DNA of 64,000 bases from an uncultured Lachnospiraceae bacterium (GCA_947382355.1 CANCYR010000007.1:21943-85942), one strand, 5' to 3'. Shown: positions 17,687-26,694, numbered from the stretch's first letter. Notes: generated by a model not told the origin, from the sequence alone. Made by a program: numbers and translations.

Positions 17687-19777
17687 ATGAAAGTTTACAC
17701 AACGGAAAAGATTCGTAATATTGTGCTGCTTGGGCACGGGGGCAGTGGTAAGACCAGTCTGACGGAGGCTATGGCATATCTTGCAGGGCTTACTTCCAGA
17801 ATGGGAAAGGTGCCCGATAAAAATACCATTAGTGATTTTGGAAAAGAAGAGCAGAAGAGGCAGTTTTCCATCAGCACCACTATGGTTCCCATAGAGTGGG
17901 AGGATACCAAAATCAATATTTTAGATACGCCAGGCTATTTTGATTTTGTGGGAGAAGTGGAGGAAGCAGCGGCGGCGGCAGACGCAGCCATTATTGTAGT
18001 ATCCGGTAAGGCAGGGGTGGAAGTAGGCACGAAAAAGGCATGGGAGCTTTGTGAAAAGAACAAGCTGCCCAGAATGTTCTTTGTAACGGATATGGATGTG
18101 GACAATGCTTCTTTCAGACAGGTAGTGGAAGATTTAACCGAATTGTATGGTAAAAAAATTGCACCTTTCCATTTTCCAATCCGTGAAAATGAAAAGTTTG
18201 TAGGCTATGTGAATGTAGTAAGCCAGACCGGAAACAGATGGAACGGAAAGGATGTTACGGAATGTGAAATTCCTGATTACAGCATGCCGCTTTTGGAGGG
18301 CTATCGGGAAACGCTACTAGAAGCCGTGGCGGAAACTTCTGAAGAGATGATGGACAGATATTTTAACGGAGAAACTTTTTCAGAGGCAGAAATCAGGGCG
18401 GCTCTTAGGAGCAATGTGCAGGACGGCAGCATCGTACCTATTTCCATGGGCTCCAACCTGCTGTGCCAGGGTATTTATACACTTTTGGACGATATTGTAA
18501 AATATATGCCAAGTCCCGAAAACTGTAAGGTGGCAGGCGTAAACTTAAAGACAAATGAAATATTTGAAGCAAATTATGATTTTTCAAAGGCAAAGTCCGG
18601 CTTTATATTTAAGACCATTGTGGACCCTTTTATCGGCAAATATTCTCTGATTAAAGTGTGCTCCGGCGTATTTAAGACGGATGATTTAGTATATAACAGA
18701 GAAAAGGAAGTAGAGGAAAAAATCGGAAAGCTGTATGTGCTTCAGGGCAACAAGCCTATAGAGGTGCCGGAGCTTCATGCAGGGGATATCGGCGCTCTTG
18801 CCAAGTTCACTGCAGCAAGGACCGGAAACAGCATTTCCACCAAGGCAACCACTGTACAGTATGGAAAGATTCAGATTTCCACCCCGTATACATATATGCG
18901 CTATAAAGTGAAAAATAAGGCGGATATTGATAAAGTGTCCCAGTCCCTGCAGAAGATGATGCATGAGGACTTAACATTAAAATCCGTAAACGATTCCGAA
19001 AATGGACAGATGCTTTTATACGGAATGGGCGACCAGCACTTGGAAGTGGCAGTAAGCCGTCTGTTAAATGAATATAAGGTGGAGGTTGAATTATCCAAGC
19101 CCAAAATTGCTTTTAAGGAAACCATCCGGAAAAAATCAGACGTGGAATCCAAATATAAAAAGCAGTCCGGAGGCCATGGACAATACGGACATGTAAAAAT
19201 GCGCTTTGAGCCTTCTGGCGATTTGGAAACACCCTATGTATTTGAACAGGTGGTAGTGGGAGGAGCCATTCCAAAGAACTTCTTCCCGGCAGTGGAAAAG
19301 GGCATGCAGGAGTCTGTTTTATCGGGTCCCTTGGCAGCTTATCCGGTAGTGGGAGTAAAGGGCATTTTGTATGACGGCTCTTATCATGATGTAGATTCCT
19401 CCGAAATGGCATTTAAAAAGGCAACTATCCAGGCATTTAAAAAAGGCTTTATGGAAGCTTCCCCTGTATTGTTGGAGCCTATTGCTTCCCTGAAGGTGGT
19501 AGTTCCCGATGAATTTACGGGAGATGTTATGGGCGACTTAAATAAGAGGAGAGGAAGGGTGCTTGGAATGAATCCGCTTCCGGACGGCAAGCAGATGATT
19601 GAAGCAGATATTCCCATGCTGGGACTTTACGGCTATTGTACCACCTTACGTTCCATGACAGGAGGCTTTGGAGAATATTCCTATGAATTTACCAGATACG
19701 AGCAGGCTCCAAGCGACATTCAGGAAAAAGAAGTGGCGGCAAGAGCAAATAAGCTGGCTAAGGATGATGAAGATTAG
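17687..19777 (+). CDS. Elongation factor G paralogue with altered GTPase motifs
   Basis: A 696-aa five-domain EF-G relative, about the usual EF-G length. The P-loop GHGGSGKTS (16-24) is intact, but the G3 motif is DTPGYFDF (80-87), so the catalytic His of DTPGH is Tyr84. The G4 motif usually NKMD is TDMD (134-137), and the switch I RGIT is RQFS (58-61). Domain IV and V blocks are clear (GGHGQYGHVKMRFEPSG, SSEMAFKKATIQAFKKGF, GDLNKRRGRVLGM, LRSMTGGFGEYSYEF). It is therefore not the housekeeping fusA, which normally sits with rpsL/rpsG. Such paralogues may translocate with weak or no GTP hydrolysis, or act in recycling or stress; the role here is inference. Start ATG 17687 has GGAGGG upstream. 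Confidence 0.9.
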   Translation: MKVYTTEKIRNIVLLGHGGSGKTSLTEAMAYLAGLTSRMGKVPDKNTISDFGKEEQKRQFSISTTMVPIEWEDTKINILDTPGYFDFVGEVEEAAAAADAAIIVVSGKAGVEVGTKKAWELCEKNKLPRMFFVTDMDVDNASFRQVVEDLTELYGKKIAPFHFPIRENEKFVGYVNVVSQTGNRWNGKDVTECEIPDYSMPLLEGYRETLLEAVAETSEEMMDRYFNGETFSEAEIRAALRSNVQDGSIVPISMGSNLLCQGIYTLLDDIVKYMPSPENCKVAGVNLKTNEIFEANYDFSKAKSGFIFKTIVDPFIGKYSLIKVCSGVFKTDDLVYNREKEVEEKIGKLYVLQGNKPIEVPELHAGDIGALAKFTAARTGNSISTKATTVQYGKIQISTPYTYMRYKVKNKADIDKVSQSLQKMMHEDLTLKSVNDSENGQMLLYGMGDQHLEVAVSRLLNEYKVEVELSKPKIAFKETIRKKSDVESKYKKQSGGHGQYGHVKMRFEPSGDLETPYVFEQVVVGGAIPKNFFPAVEKGMQESVLSGPLAAYPVVGVKGILYDGSYHDVDSSEMAFKKATIQAFKKGFMEASPVLLEPIASLKVVVPDEFTGDVMGDLNKRRGRVLGMNPLPDGKQMIEADIPMLGLYGYCTTLRSMTGGFGEYSYEFTRYEQAPSDIQEKEVAARANKLAKDDED

Positions 19778-19797
19778 AAAGTGGTAAAGGAAAAAAT

Positions 19798-19829
19798 ATG
19801 CACCGGATGGATGTCCGGTGCATATTTTA
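19798..19829 (+). terminator. Intrinsic terminator after the EF-G paralogue
   Basis: ATGCACCGGA / TCCGGTGCAT perfect 10-bp stem with a 6-nt loop, then ATTTTAT. Confidence 0.75.
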
Positions 19830-20015
19830 TGCTGATGGACTTATAAGCATAGGTTCAATTGAAATAATGAATAAAATTATTTCAATTAAGGAATGGATAT
19901 AAAGAAAAGGAAAAGGTATAGGCTATTGACAAACGTTCATCCAGGGCTTATTGTATTATACAAATAATACAAGCAAAGCAGTTCTTGAAAGAGGAAAGGA
20001 AAATCAAAAAAGAAA

Positions 20016-21677
20016 ATGGGAAAAGAGAAAAAGAAAAAAGAGAAATCAGGCAAAAATCTTATTGGTATAAAGATACTTGCAGTACTTATTTTACTGGTGG
20101 CAGCTTTTATTTATTACTACGTGACTCTGCCGGCTGTCAACATTCACTCGGTAGGTTTCTGGTGGTTTATTATCGGTGCGGTGATTATGGTCACCACGGT
20201 AGGTTTTTTATGGAAGTCCATAAAGGAAAAAAAGGCAAAAATAGTAATTGTTGATTCAAAAACCGCAATGGGTCCGTGGAAATACGGCTATTATCTGGCT
20301 GTGGTTCTGGTTATTATTTTTGCGATTGGTACATTTCTTGGCTCGCCTATCATCAATGCAAAGAAATACCAGTCCCTTTTGGATGTGGAAACGAGAACAT
20401 TCACAGAGGATATTTCCCAGGTGGATTACGACACCATACCGCTTCTTGACAAGGATTCCGCCTCTCTGTTAGGTGACCGGAAAATGGGAAGCATGGTGGA
20501 TATGGTATCCCAGTTTGAAGTGGCAGACGATTATTCCCAAATCAATTATAAAGGGAAGCCGGTGCGGGTCACTCCATTGGAATATGCAAGCCCCATTAAA
20601 TGGCTTACAAACCAGAAGGATGGCATCCCGGCCTATATCTTAATTGATATGGCAACTCAGAATACAGAATGCATCAAGCTTTCTGAGGGCATTAAATATT
20701 CCAAATCCGAATACTTTAACCGGAATATTTACAGACACCTTCGTTTCCATTATCCCACCGCTATTTTTGCGGACCAGATTTTCTTTGAAATTGATGAAGA
20801 AGGGATTCCTTACTGGATATGCCCTATTAAAAAATTCAATGTGGGACTGTTTGGCGGCGAAACCGTTGACAGCGTTGTGATTTGTAATGCCATCAGTGGG
20901 GAATGTGAAAAATATAAAGCCGGCGAAGTGCCACAGTGGGTAGATAAAGTCTATCAGGCAGAGTTGCTTATGAATTTATATGATTATTCCGGTATATATA
21001 AGCATGGCTATTTTAACAGTATACTGGGCCAAAAGGACTGCCTGCAGACCACCAACGGCTATAATTATATTGCTCTGGAGGATGATGTATGGGTGTATTC
21101 CGGTGTCACTTCCGTAAACGGGGACCAATCTAACGTAGGCTTTGTGCTTATGAACCAGAGAACCATGGAAACCCGTTTTTATCAGGTGGAAGGAGCCATT
21201 GAAGATTCCGCCATGGCTTCTGCACAAGGGCAGGTTCAAAACCTGGGCTACAGTGCCACTTTTCCTCTTTTGCTGAATATTGCAGACGAGCCAACCTATT
21301 TTATGGCATTAAAGGACGAAAGCGGCCTTGTAAAGAAATATGCCATGGTGAATATCGGAAAATACCAGTGGGTAGCCATTGGCGATACGGTGAAGGAGTG
21401 TGAAAAGGAATATAACCGCCTGCTCAATACCAACGGCATTGCAGCAGTGGAAACAGGAACAAGCGAAACTATAACCGGAAAGCTTTCTGCCTGTGCTTCC
21501 ATAGTCATTGAGGGCAATACCCATTTCTACTTAAGTATAGAAGGAAGGGAAGAAATCTTTGACGTGGATATTACCAATCCTAACGTATTGAATATTGTGA
21601 AATACAATCCTGGGGACAGGATTACCATTACCTATATGGCGGGAGATAATCTGCTGACGGTTACAGAAGTGAAATAG
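20016..21677 (+). CDS. Membrane-anchored protein of unknown function
   Basis: A 553-aa protein I cannot name. The N-terminus is strongly basic (lysine-rich, residues 1-14), followed by three hydrophobic segments (about 16-37, 44-63 and 85-107). A roughly 440-residue soluble domain follows, with aromatic-rich motifs such as HLRFHYPTAIFADQIFFEIDEEG and PYWICPIKKFNVGLFGGE, and no recognisable catalytic motif. After an even-to-odd number of crossings the soluble part is probably outside the membrane. The last 80 residues (ETGTSETITGKLSACASIVIEG onward) look like a small beta domain of OB type. The start at 20016 is about 15 nt from AGAGGAAAGGA, a slightly long spacing. A promoter-like TTGACA lies at 19927. 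It stands alone. Confidence 0.75.
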   Translation: MGKEKKKKEKSGKNLIGIKILAVLILLVAAFIYYYVTLPAVNIHSVGFWWFIIGAVIMVTTVGFLWKSIKEKKAKIVIVDSKTAMGPWKYGYYLAVVLVIIFAIGTFLGSPIINAKKYQSLLDVETRTFTEDISQVDYDTIPLLDKDSASLLGDRKMGSMVDMVSQFEVADDYSQINYKGKPVRVTPLEYASPIKWLTNQKDGIPAYILIDMATQNTECIKLSEGIKYSKSEYFNRNIYRHLRFHYPTAIFADQIFFEIDEEGIPYWICPIKKFNVGLFGGETVDSVVICNAISGECEKYKAGEVPQWVDKVYQAELLMNLYDYSGIYKHGYFNSILGQKDCLQTTNGYNYIALEDDVWVYSGVTSVNGDQSNVGFVLMNQRTMETRFYQVEGAIEDSAMASAQGQVQNLGYSATFPLLLNIADEPTYFMALKDESGLVKKYAMVNIGKYQWVAIGDTVKECEKEYNRLLNTNGIAAVETGTSETITGKLSACASIVIEGNTHFYLSIEGREEIFDVDITNPNVLNIVKYNPGDRITITYMAGDNLLTVTEVK

Positions 21678-21716
21678 AATAAGCTTATAAGAATAAAAAG
21701 GTTTTTCAATAAACAA

Positions 21717-21778
21717 TAGAAGCCGACGTGGTATATAAAAGTTCTGAAGACTTTTATTACTATGCCGGCTTCTGCGTT
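21717..21778 (+). terminator. Possible terminator hairpin
   Basis: AGAAGCCG and CGGCTTCT pair across an inner imperfect stem (ATATAAAAGTtct/gaagACTTTTAT), with GTTTTCTC following. A weak T-tract makes it a moderate call. Confidence 0.5.
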
Positions 21779-21999
21779 TTCTCAATTAGTTTTCTGGTGT
21801 TTTCTTATCAGTAATCTCCAAAGCTAATTGCAAACTAAAGAATCCACATTTATATATGTATAATAAAAATAAAGGTTAAACTGAAAAATGTTTAAAAATA
21901 GTTAGACGAATGTTGGATTTTAAATATATATCTCCAAAATTATAATTATTTAAACTTATAAGGGATTTTATAATTTCTAAAATATTAAATAGTAATATG
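21779..21999. other. AT-rich gap before the injection-type island
   Basis: No gene or RNA is supported. Very A+T-rich sequence, in keeping with the upstream edge of the accessory island; the promoter at 22000 and a long 5' leader with two copies of AAAGAAATACATAT (near 22083 and 22129) follow. Confidence 0.4.
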
Positions 22000-22028
22000 T
22001 TGACAATTTACAAATTGTAGATTACAAT
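22000..22028 (+). promoter_or_regulatory. Promoter of the VgrG-like operon
   Basis: TTGACA (22000-22005), 17-bp spacer, TACAAT (22023-22028), leaving a leader of about 125 nt before the first spike gene. Confidence 0.6.
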
Positions 22029-22159
22029 AAATATTAATAAACTTCATAAGTACAAAGCTTGAAAAAATAAAGAAATATATAAAAGAAATACATATATGAA
22101 GAAGTACGAATATAAAGAAAGATAAATAAAGAAATACATATGCAAAGAAGAGGAAAAGA

Positions 22160-23563
22160 ATGTTCAAAATAGGAACTGTTGAATTTGTAACTGTAAAAGA
22201 ATGCAATATTGAAGCAAGGGTCAATTCCCATGGATATGGTACTATTGCCGGAATTGTATCATACAGGGATGAAGATAAAGTGATGGGGCTGCTGCACTCC
22301 GAACAAATAGAGCAGATTATTTATGAAGCGGAGCAAAACATCCAAAAGGTACTGTTTTCAGGCCTGATAGAAAGTGTTTCCGTCCATAAGGAGGGCAGGC
22401 TGTTAGAGGCAAAAATCGTGCTGACAGGAGCCACCAGACAACTGGATATGGTAAGAAAAACAAGAACATTTCAGGACATATCCATGTCATACGGAAATTT
22501 GTTAGAGTATATGAATCTGTCCTGTAACGGTGAAATCATCCCTTGTGTGGATGTGGAAAAAACAATTGACGATCTTATTGTACAATATCAGGAAACGGAC
22601 TGGGAGTTTTTAAAGAGACTGGCTTCCGGATTCCATACCTGCTTGTATCCGGACATCTATACGAAAAAAATGGTGTGTTATTTTGGGCTTCCAAATCAAA
22701 AGAACAACGAAAATATTACTATAATGAATTATGGCGTTGACAGTGACCACTCTGAATACCGGAAAAAAAGGGAAAACGGAGTGGAGGATATTATAGAGGA
22801 GGATTGCCGGATATATAAAATAACAACCCGCAATACGATAAAGCTGGCAGAAGAAATCCATATAAAGGGAATGGTATTATGGGTAAAAAGTGTGTCAATC
22901 CGTTTGGAAAAAGGGGAGCTTTTATATACTTGCCAGCTGGTTCGGAAAAAAGGCTTAACCAGCATAAAAAAATACAATGAAAAAATAATTGGCGCCTCCT
23001 TGAATGCATATGTGGTAAAAGCAAATGCCGATAAGGTAAAAGTACATATTCCATGTGATGCAAAGAAAGAGCCGGTGAATGGAAAGTGGTTTTTATATTC
23101 AACGGTATTTTCCTCACCGGATGGGACGGGATAGTATTGCATGCCAGAAGAAAACGACAGAGTAAGACTGTATTTTCCGGATGAAAAGGAAGAAAACGGG
23201 TACATTATCAGCGCAGTTCATGAAAATATCGGACAGGCTAACGAATATCAGGAAAATGCCAGAACAAATCCGGATAATAAAAGCATTTGCACCAGATTTG
23301 GAAAGCAGATAGAGCTTACCCCCACCCGGATATCCATAACCAATAATCAGGGGATGCAAATTGTTCTGGACGATGATTCCGGCATACAAATGATTAGCGA
23401 TAAAGATATTGTTATGGAGTCTGAGGGCACAATCAATGTGGTAAGCGCAAGTGATACAGTGTCCATGACCGCACTTAAGGCAATTGAATTGAAGCAGGGG
23501 AATTCCAAAATCATGTTAAAGGATAATATTATTGTAGAAGGGGCAAAGTTTAAGGTGCAGTAA
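22160..23563 (+). pseudogene. VgrG/phage gpD-like spike protein, interrupted by one amber codon
   Basis: One continuous frame of 468 codons carries a single internal TAG at 23132-23134 (codon 325). The first part (324 aa) has the gpD/VgrG signature YQETDWEFLKRLASGFHTCLYPD. The second part (from the ATG at 23141) has MPEENDRVRLYFPDEKEENGYIISAVHE and a repetitive Ile/Ser/Asp-rich C-terminus typical of a beta-prism needle. The neighbouring paralogue reads through the same point (VMYCMPQKGTRVQLYFPSEKE), so Trp TGG to TAG is the simplest cause. VgrG/gpD trimers form the puncturing hub of contractile injection machines. Two separate polypeptides, readthrough or a dead gene are the options. Start ATG 22160 follows AAGAGGAAAAGA. 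Confidence 0.8.
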
Positions 23564-24888
23564 TGACAGAAAAAACGGAATGTATCACCCAGAGCCAAAT
23601 CAGGCTGACCGGAGCCATATGTCTGAATCACATAAAATATGCAGACATGAAAGTGCTGCCCAATGAACACGGATATGCAAAAGTATCTGTCCTTGTGGAC
23701 CGGGACGTATCGGAAAGAATAAAAAGGGCGGATTTGAGTCAGCCGGTAAAAATTCTGGCAGAGGATAAGGTCTTATTTTGCGGAGTGGTTCAAAATGTCA
23801 GCTGGCATTTTGAAGGTCAGGCAGTACATTTGGAAGTTGAGCTTGCTTCTCTTAGCATATTGCTGGACTGCAGGAAAAAGAAGAAATCATTTCAAAACAG
23901 CAAAATGACTTTTGGCAGCATTATAAAAAATGTGATAAACGGAGAGCATCCCGGTGAGGTGAGTGTTTATGCCGAAGATTTTCAGATAGAAGCTCCTGTT
24001 TATCAATTTCAGGAAACGGACTGGCAGTTTATACGAAGAATGGTAGCCGGACTTGGCAGCTGTGTTTATCCGGATGTGGCAGACAGTCATCTTTCCATAG
24101 CAATCGGAATGAAAAATACTGCACAGACAATAACAATAGACAGCGCTGATTATGATTTTGGTGTGAGCGGCGATTATTTTTCGGAAGAAAAGCTATATGC
24201 CATGGTTGACAAATCGTTGTTTATATTTTACAGGATAGAATCTTATGAAAATTTACAAATTGGTCAGAAAGTCATATTTAGAAACAGGAATATGAGCATA
24301 TTGGAAAAAAGCATGTTTTTAAAAGGCGCCCAATTGATTTTTCGGTACAAGCTGGGAAATGAAAAAAGCTGCTTTTTAAACAGATATTCAAACCCTCTGC
24401 TTTCCGGAATGGCTGTATCGGGAAAAGTGCTTGCTGCAAAGAACCAGCTTTTGAAAATTCATTTAGATATGGATGAAAATCAAAAGGAGGAAGAGGCATA
24501 TTGGTATGAGTGGGTGCCAGAAACCGGAAACGTCATGTATTGCATGCCCCAAAAGGGCACAAGGGTCCAGCTTTATTTTCCAAGTGAAAAAGAAAACTCC
24601 GCCATAGCCATAAGCTGCATTCGTGAAAACGGAGAAGAATGCAGCCATATGAGCAATACGGATAATAAGTATTTTGCAAATGAAAGCGGGAAACAGTTTT
24701 GTCTGAAGGAATCGGAGCTTGGATTTATGAATGACAGCAAAGAGAACAGTCTTATAGAGGATGACAAGACAGGGTTGAAAATCACCGGCAAGCAGGAAAT
24801 AACCATGATATCCGGCGAGAAAATAGAGTGGAAGGCAAATAAGATTGTGTTAAATACGCCTGTGGAAATAAAAATGATACGAGGATAA
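23563..24888 (+). CDS. VgrG/phage gpD-like spike protein
   Basis: A 441-aa intact paralogue of the preceding spike gene. It shows YQFQETDWQFIRRMVAGLGSCVYPD, the same position as the gpD/VgrG hub motif, then a domain boundary at VMYCMPQKGTRVQLYFPSEKE (OB-like) and a C-terminal stretch that should form the needle (TGLKITGKQEITMISGEKIEWKANKIVL). It is short for VgrG and lacks any C-terminal effector extension. The start codon overlaps the previous stop by one base (TAATG), so the two are translationally coupled. It probably sits at the tip of a contractile or phage-tail-like complex together with the PAAR-like protein; no sheath, tube or baseplate gene is present in this window. Confidence 0.75.
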   Translation: MTEKTECITQSQIRLTGAICLNHIKYADMKVLPNEHGYAKVSVLVDRDVSERIKRADLSQPVKILAEDKVLFCGVVQNVSWHFEGQAVHLEVELASLSILLDCRKKKKSFQNSKMTFGSIIKNVINGEHPGEVSVYAEDFQIEAPVYQFQETDWQFIRRMVAGLGSCVYPDVADSHLSIAIGMKNTAQTITIDSADYDFGVSGDYFSEEKLYAMVDKSLFIFYRIESYENLQIGQKVIFRNRNMSILEKSMFLKGAQLIFRYKLGNEKSCFLNRYSNPLLSGMAVSGKVLAAKNQLLKIHLDMDENQKEEEAYWYEWVPETGNVMYCMPQKGTRVQLYFPSEKENSAIAISCIRENGEECSHMSNTDNKYFANESGKQFCLKESELGFMNDSKENSLIEDDKTGLKITGKQEITMISGEKIEWKANKIVLNTPVEIKMIRG

Positions 24889-24895
24889 AAAAAGC

Positions 24896-25501
24896 ATGTA
24901 TCCGTTAGAACAATGGGAAGAATACGTAGAAGGGCTGTCCAAAGGGCAGATGAAAGAAGCTCTGGGAACGATAATCTCCGAATATCGGAAAAATGAGGAA
25001 AAAATCCGAAAAGAGCTTATGGAAGCCGTGGAAAAGGTTCTAAAGGCATATGGGTCAGCCTGCCAAAAGGAGAAAAAAGGAAAATTAAAGGTTCTCCAGT
25101 TTAGCTACTTAAATTTAAGTGTGCTGAAGGGCGACTTTGAAATACATATAGAAGCCTTTGATAATAGCCTTTATTTAAACAGGCATCAGGTGAGCGGCTG
25201 CTGGAAAGCCGGTATTGTATATGACCGTTATGAGGAATATGCGGCATTCCTCATAAAGAAGTGCGAGCAGAATGTAAAAGGTTTTTCCTGCAAAGAAAAA
25301 CAGGAATTAAGAAGAAAGGCGGCTTTTGATTTTCATATGATAACCCTGAGAATAATTGCAGAACATGCGGCCGGGATTATGGAGCTGGAGAGTTTTCAAA
25401 GGCTGGACGTGGAACCGCAGGGGATGATTTTCTTTGGAGGATATATGAGTGAAAGTATGCCGTTGTGCTTTTGGGATTTCAAAGAGGATGAGAATGGATG
25501 A
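24896..25501 (+). CDS. Unknown protein of the VgrG-like operon
   Basis: A 201-aa soluble protein I do not recognise. It begins with a charged helical region (about 1-70, many Glu/Lys), then a mixed alpha/beta part with GDFEIHIEAFDNSLYLNRHQVSG. It ends in a short acidic tail. No signal peptide or membrane segment. It lies 7 nt after the spike gene, and its last codons overlap the next start (ATGA), so it is part of the same operon. By position it might be an adaptor or chaperone for cargo loading, comparable to the small genes between VgrG and effectors in type VI islands. That role is inference only. Confidence 0.65.
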   Translation: MYPLEQWEEYVEGLSKGQMKEALGTIISEYRKNEEKIRKELMEAVEKVLKAYGSACQKEKKGKLKVLQFSYLNLSVLKGDFEIHIEAFDNSLYLNRHQVSGCWKAGIVYDRYEEYAAFLIKKCEQNVKGFSCKEKQELRRKAAFDFHMITLRIIAEHAAGIMELESFQRLDVEPQGMIFFGGYMSESMPLCFWDFKEDENG

Positions 25502-26037
25502 GATATTTTTTGCTTGAGGAGGATAAAAACTATGTAAACAGGGTAAAGGTACGTAACTGGACGAAGAAGATTTCTGCCAAAATCCTATATAACAAATCTT
25601 ATTTCCAAATACCGAAAAGAATTGTCATGGAAATAGAACCAAATCCCAAAACGGATTTTGTGGATTTTATCATGGTGCCGTTTCTTATGGTTTCTGAAAA
25701 AGTAAAAAAGGTAATAGATGTATTTGAACCCAATATGCAGTACCGGGAGATTGTGCTGCTGGATAAAAAATATGAAAAAGCAGAGGTGTATTATCTTCCC
25801 GTTTTAAAGGAAATGGACTGTCTTGGGAAGAATACAGTATTTAATCTGGACCATAGCATCATAAAAAAGCCTGTATTAAATAGAGGGAAAGCAGAGGATA
25901 AAAGTATTTTCCGGCTTACGGAAGGCCCTGCCTCTGTGTGTATTGTGAGGATGGATTTGTTGGAGTGTCTGCTGAGGCGGGAAGCATACGGCTTTTTAAT
26001 CAGTGAGCCGGAATATGAACGGGAAGGAGAAGAATGA
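25498..26037 (+). CDS. DUF1629/Imm11-like protein
   Basis: A 179-aa protein with the pattern of the DUF1629 (Imm11-type) family: YFLLEEDKNYVNRVKVRNW, then PKRIVMEIEPNP, PFLMVSEKVKKVIDVFEPNMQYREIVLLD, YYLPVLKEMDCL, and a C-terminal IVRMDLLECLLRR. Family members are often found as immunity proteins of polymorphic toxins and, in gut Firmicutes, beside PAAR-like DUF4280 genes. Here it overlaps the previous gene by four bases and is followed by exactly such a DUF4280 gene. It may be a toxin-neutralising or a structural adaptor protein. No membrane segment or signal peptide is seen. Confidence 0.65.
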   Translation: MRYFLLEEDKNYVNRVKVRNWTKKISAKILYNKSYFQIPKRIVMEIEPNPKTDFVDFIMVPFLMVSEKVKKVIDVFEPNMQYREIVLLDKKYEKAEVYYLPVLKEMDCLGKNTVFNLDHSIIKKPVLNRGKAEDKSIFRLTEGPASVCIVRMDLLECLLRREAYGFLISEPEYEREGEE

Positions 26038-26038
26038 A

Positions 26039-26449
26039 ATGTCAGAATATTTAGTAAGAGGGGCATTGCTGGCATGCCAGTACGGAAGCCACCCCAGAAG
26101 GCTGAATCTGCCCAAATGTCACGGAATATATATAGAAGAAAAGCCGCTTATGAGGGAGGATGACTGCCTTTTGGATGATAACATAAGCTATTTTGGCATT
26201 TGTTCCTGCCAGACTCCGCCGGAAGGAGCCCAGACCATTTCGCTGGCTCCTTATGGGGAGGAGCAAAGCGGCTCAGGAACCATAACAGGGAAAAAATGCT
26301 GTCCTCACATTATTGGAAAATGGCGGGGAATCAGTGAACAGGTAAAGCTTTCAGGGGATATGCATGGAATCAGCATGGATTCCTTTCTGGTATGTAAATG
26401 CGGCGGGCTGATACAGCCCCTTACATCCGGACAGGAATATGGTGAATAG
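26039..26449 (+). CDS. DUF4280 PAAR-like protein
   Basis: A 136-aa cysteine-rich protein matching the DUF4280 PAAR-like family: MSEYLVRGALLACQYGSHPRRLNLP opens it, CSCQTPPEGAQTISLAPY sits mid-protein, KKCCPHIIGKW follows, and FLVCKCGGLIQPLTSG closes it. PAAR-like proteins cap the VgrG/gpD spike of contractile injection systems and bind metal through Cys/His. I start at ATG 26039 with AAGGAG about 10 nt upstream; the longer frame overlaps the DUF1629-like gene. A MITE-like element is inserted exactly at its stop codon: the G of TAG is also the first base of the repeat, so the reading frame is preserved. Confidence 0.8.
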   Translation: MSEYLVRGALLACQYGSHPRRLNLPKCHGIYIEEKPLMREDDCLLDDNISYFGICSCQTPPEGAQTISLAPYGEEQSGSGTITGKKCCPHIIGKWRGISEQVKLSGDMHGISMDSFLVCKCGGLIQPLTSGQEYGE

Positions 26450-26611
26450 TAACAGTTCAGCCCTCAGCCTTCCCACACAGGAATCAGAACCGGCTGCAGG
26501 CAGAAAATGTTTCTACGTCGCCACGTTTTTATAAGGGCTCCTTTAGAAATCATGTTCTGCCTGCAGCCGATTCTGATTCTTGTGTGGGAAGGCTGAGGGC
26601 TGAACTGTTGC
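26449..26611. mobile_element. MITE-like long inverted-repeat element, copy 3
   Basis: 163 nt with ends GTAACAGTTCAGCCCTCAG and CTGAGGGCTGAACTGTTGC. The arms pair along about 57 nt with few mismatches; the tip ATGTTTCTACGTCG ... CTCCTTTAGAAATCAT is shared with copy 1. GGTGAATA occurs immediately on both sides (26441-26448 and 26612-26619), an exact 8-bp target-site duplication, 9 bp if the shared G is counted. The arm matches the half copy at 1901. Downstream, 26648-26680 also repeats the PAAR-like gene's end (AAGCCCCTTAtATCCGGA). Confidence 0.88.
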
Positions 26612-26694
26612 GGTGAATAGGAAATTGAAACCGGACAGGGGCAGGATTGAAGCCCCTTATATCCGGATAGGAATATAAGGAACAGGAGAGAAGA

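Noticed and set aside
22160..26449. Complete type VI secretion system or prophage
   Set aside because: No sheath, tube, baseplate, ATPase, capsid, portal, terminase or integrase genes are present in the window; only spike-tip components are seen.
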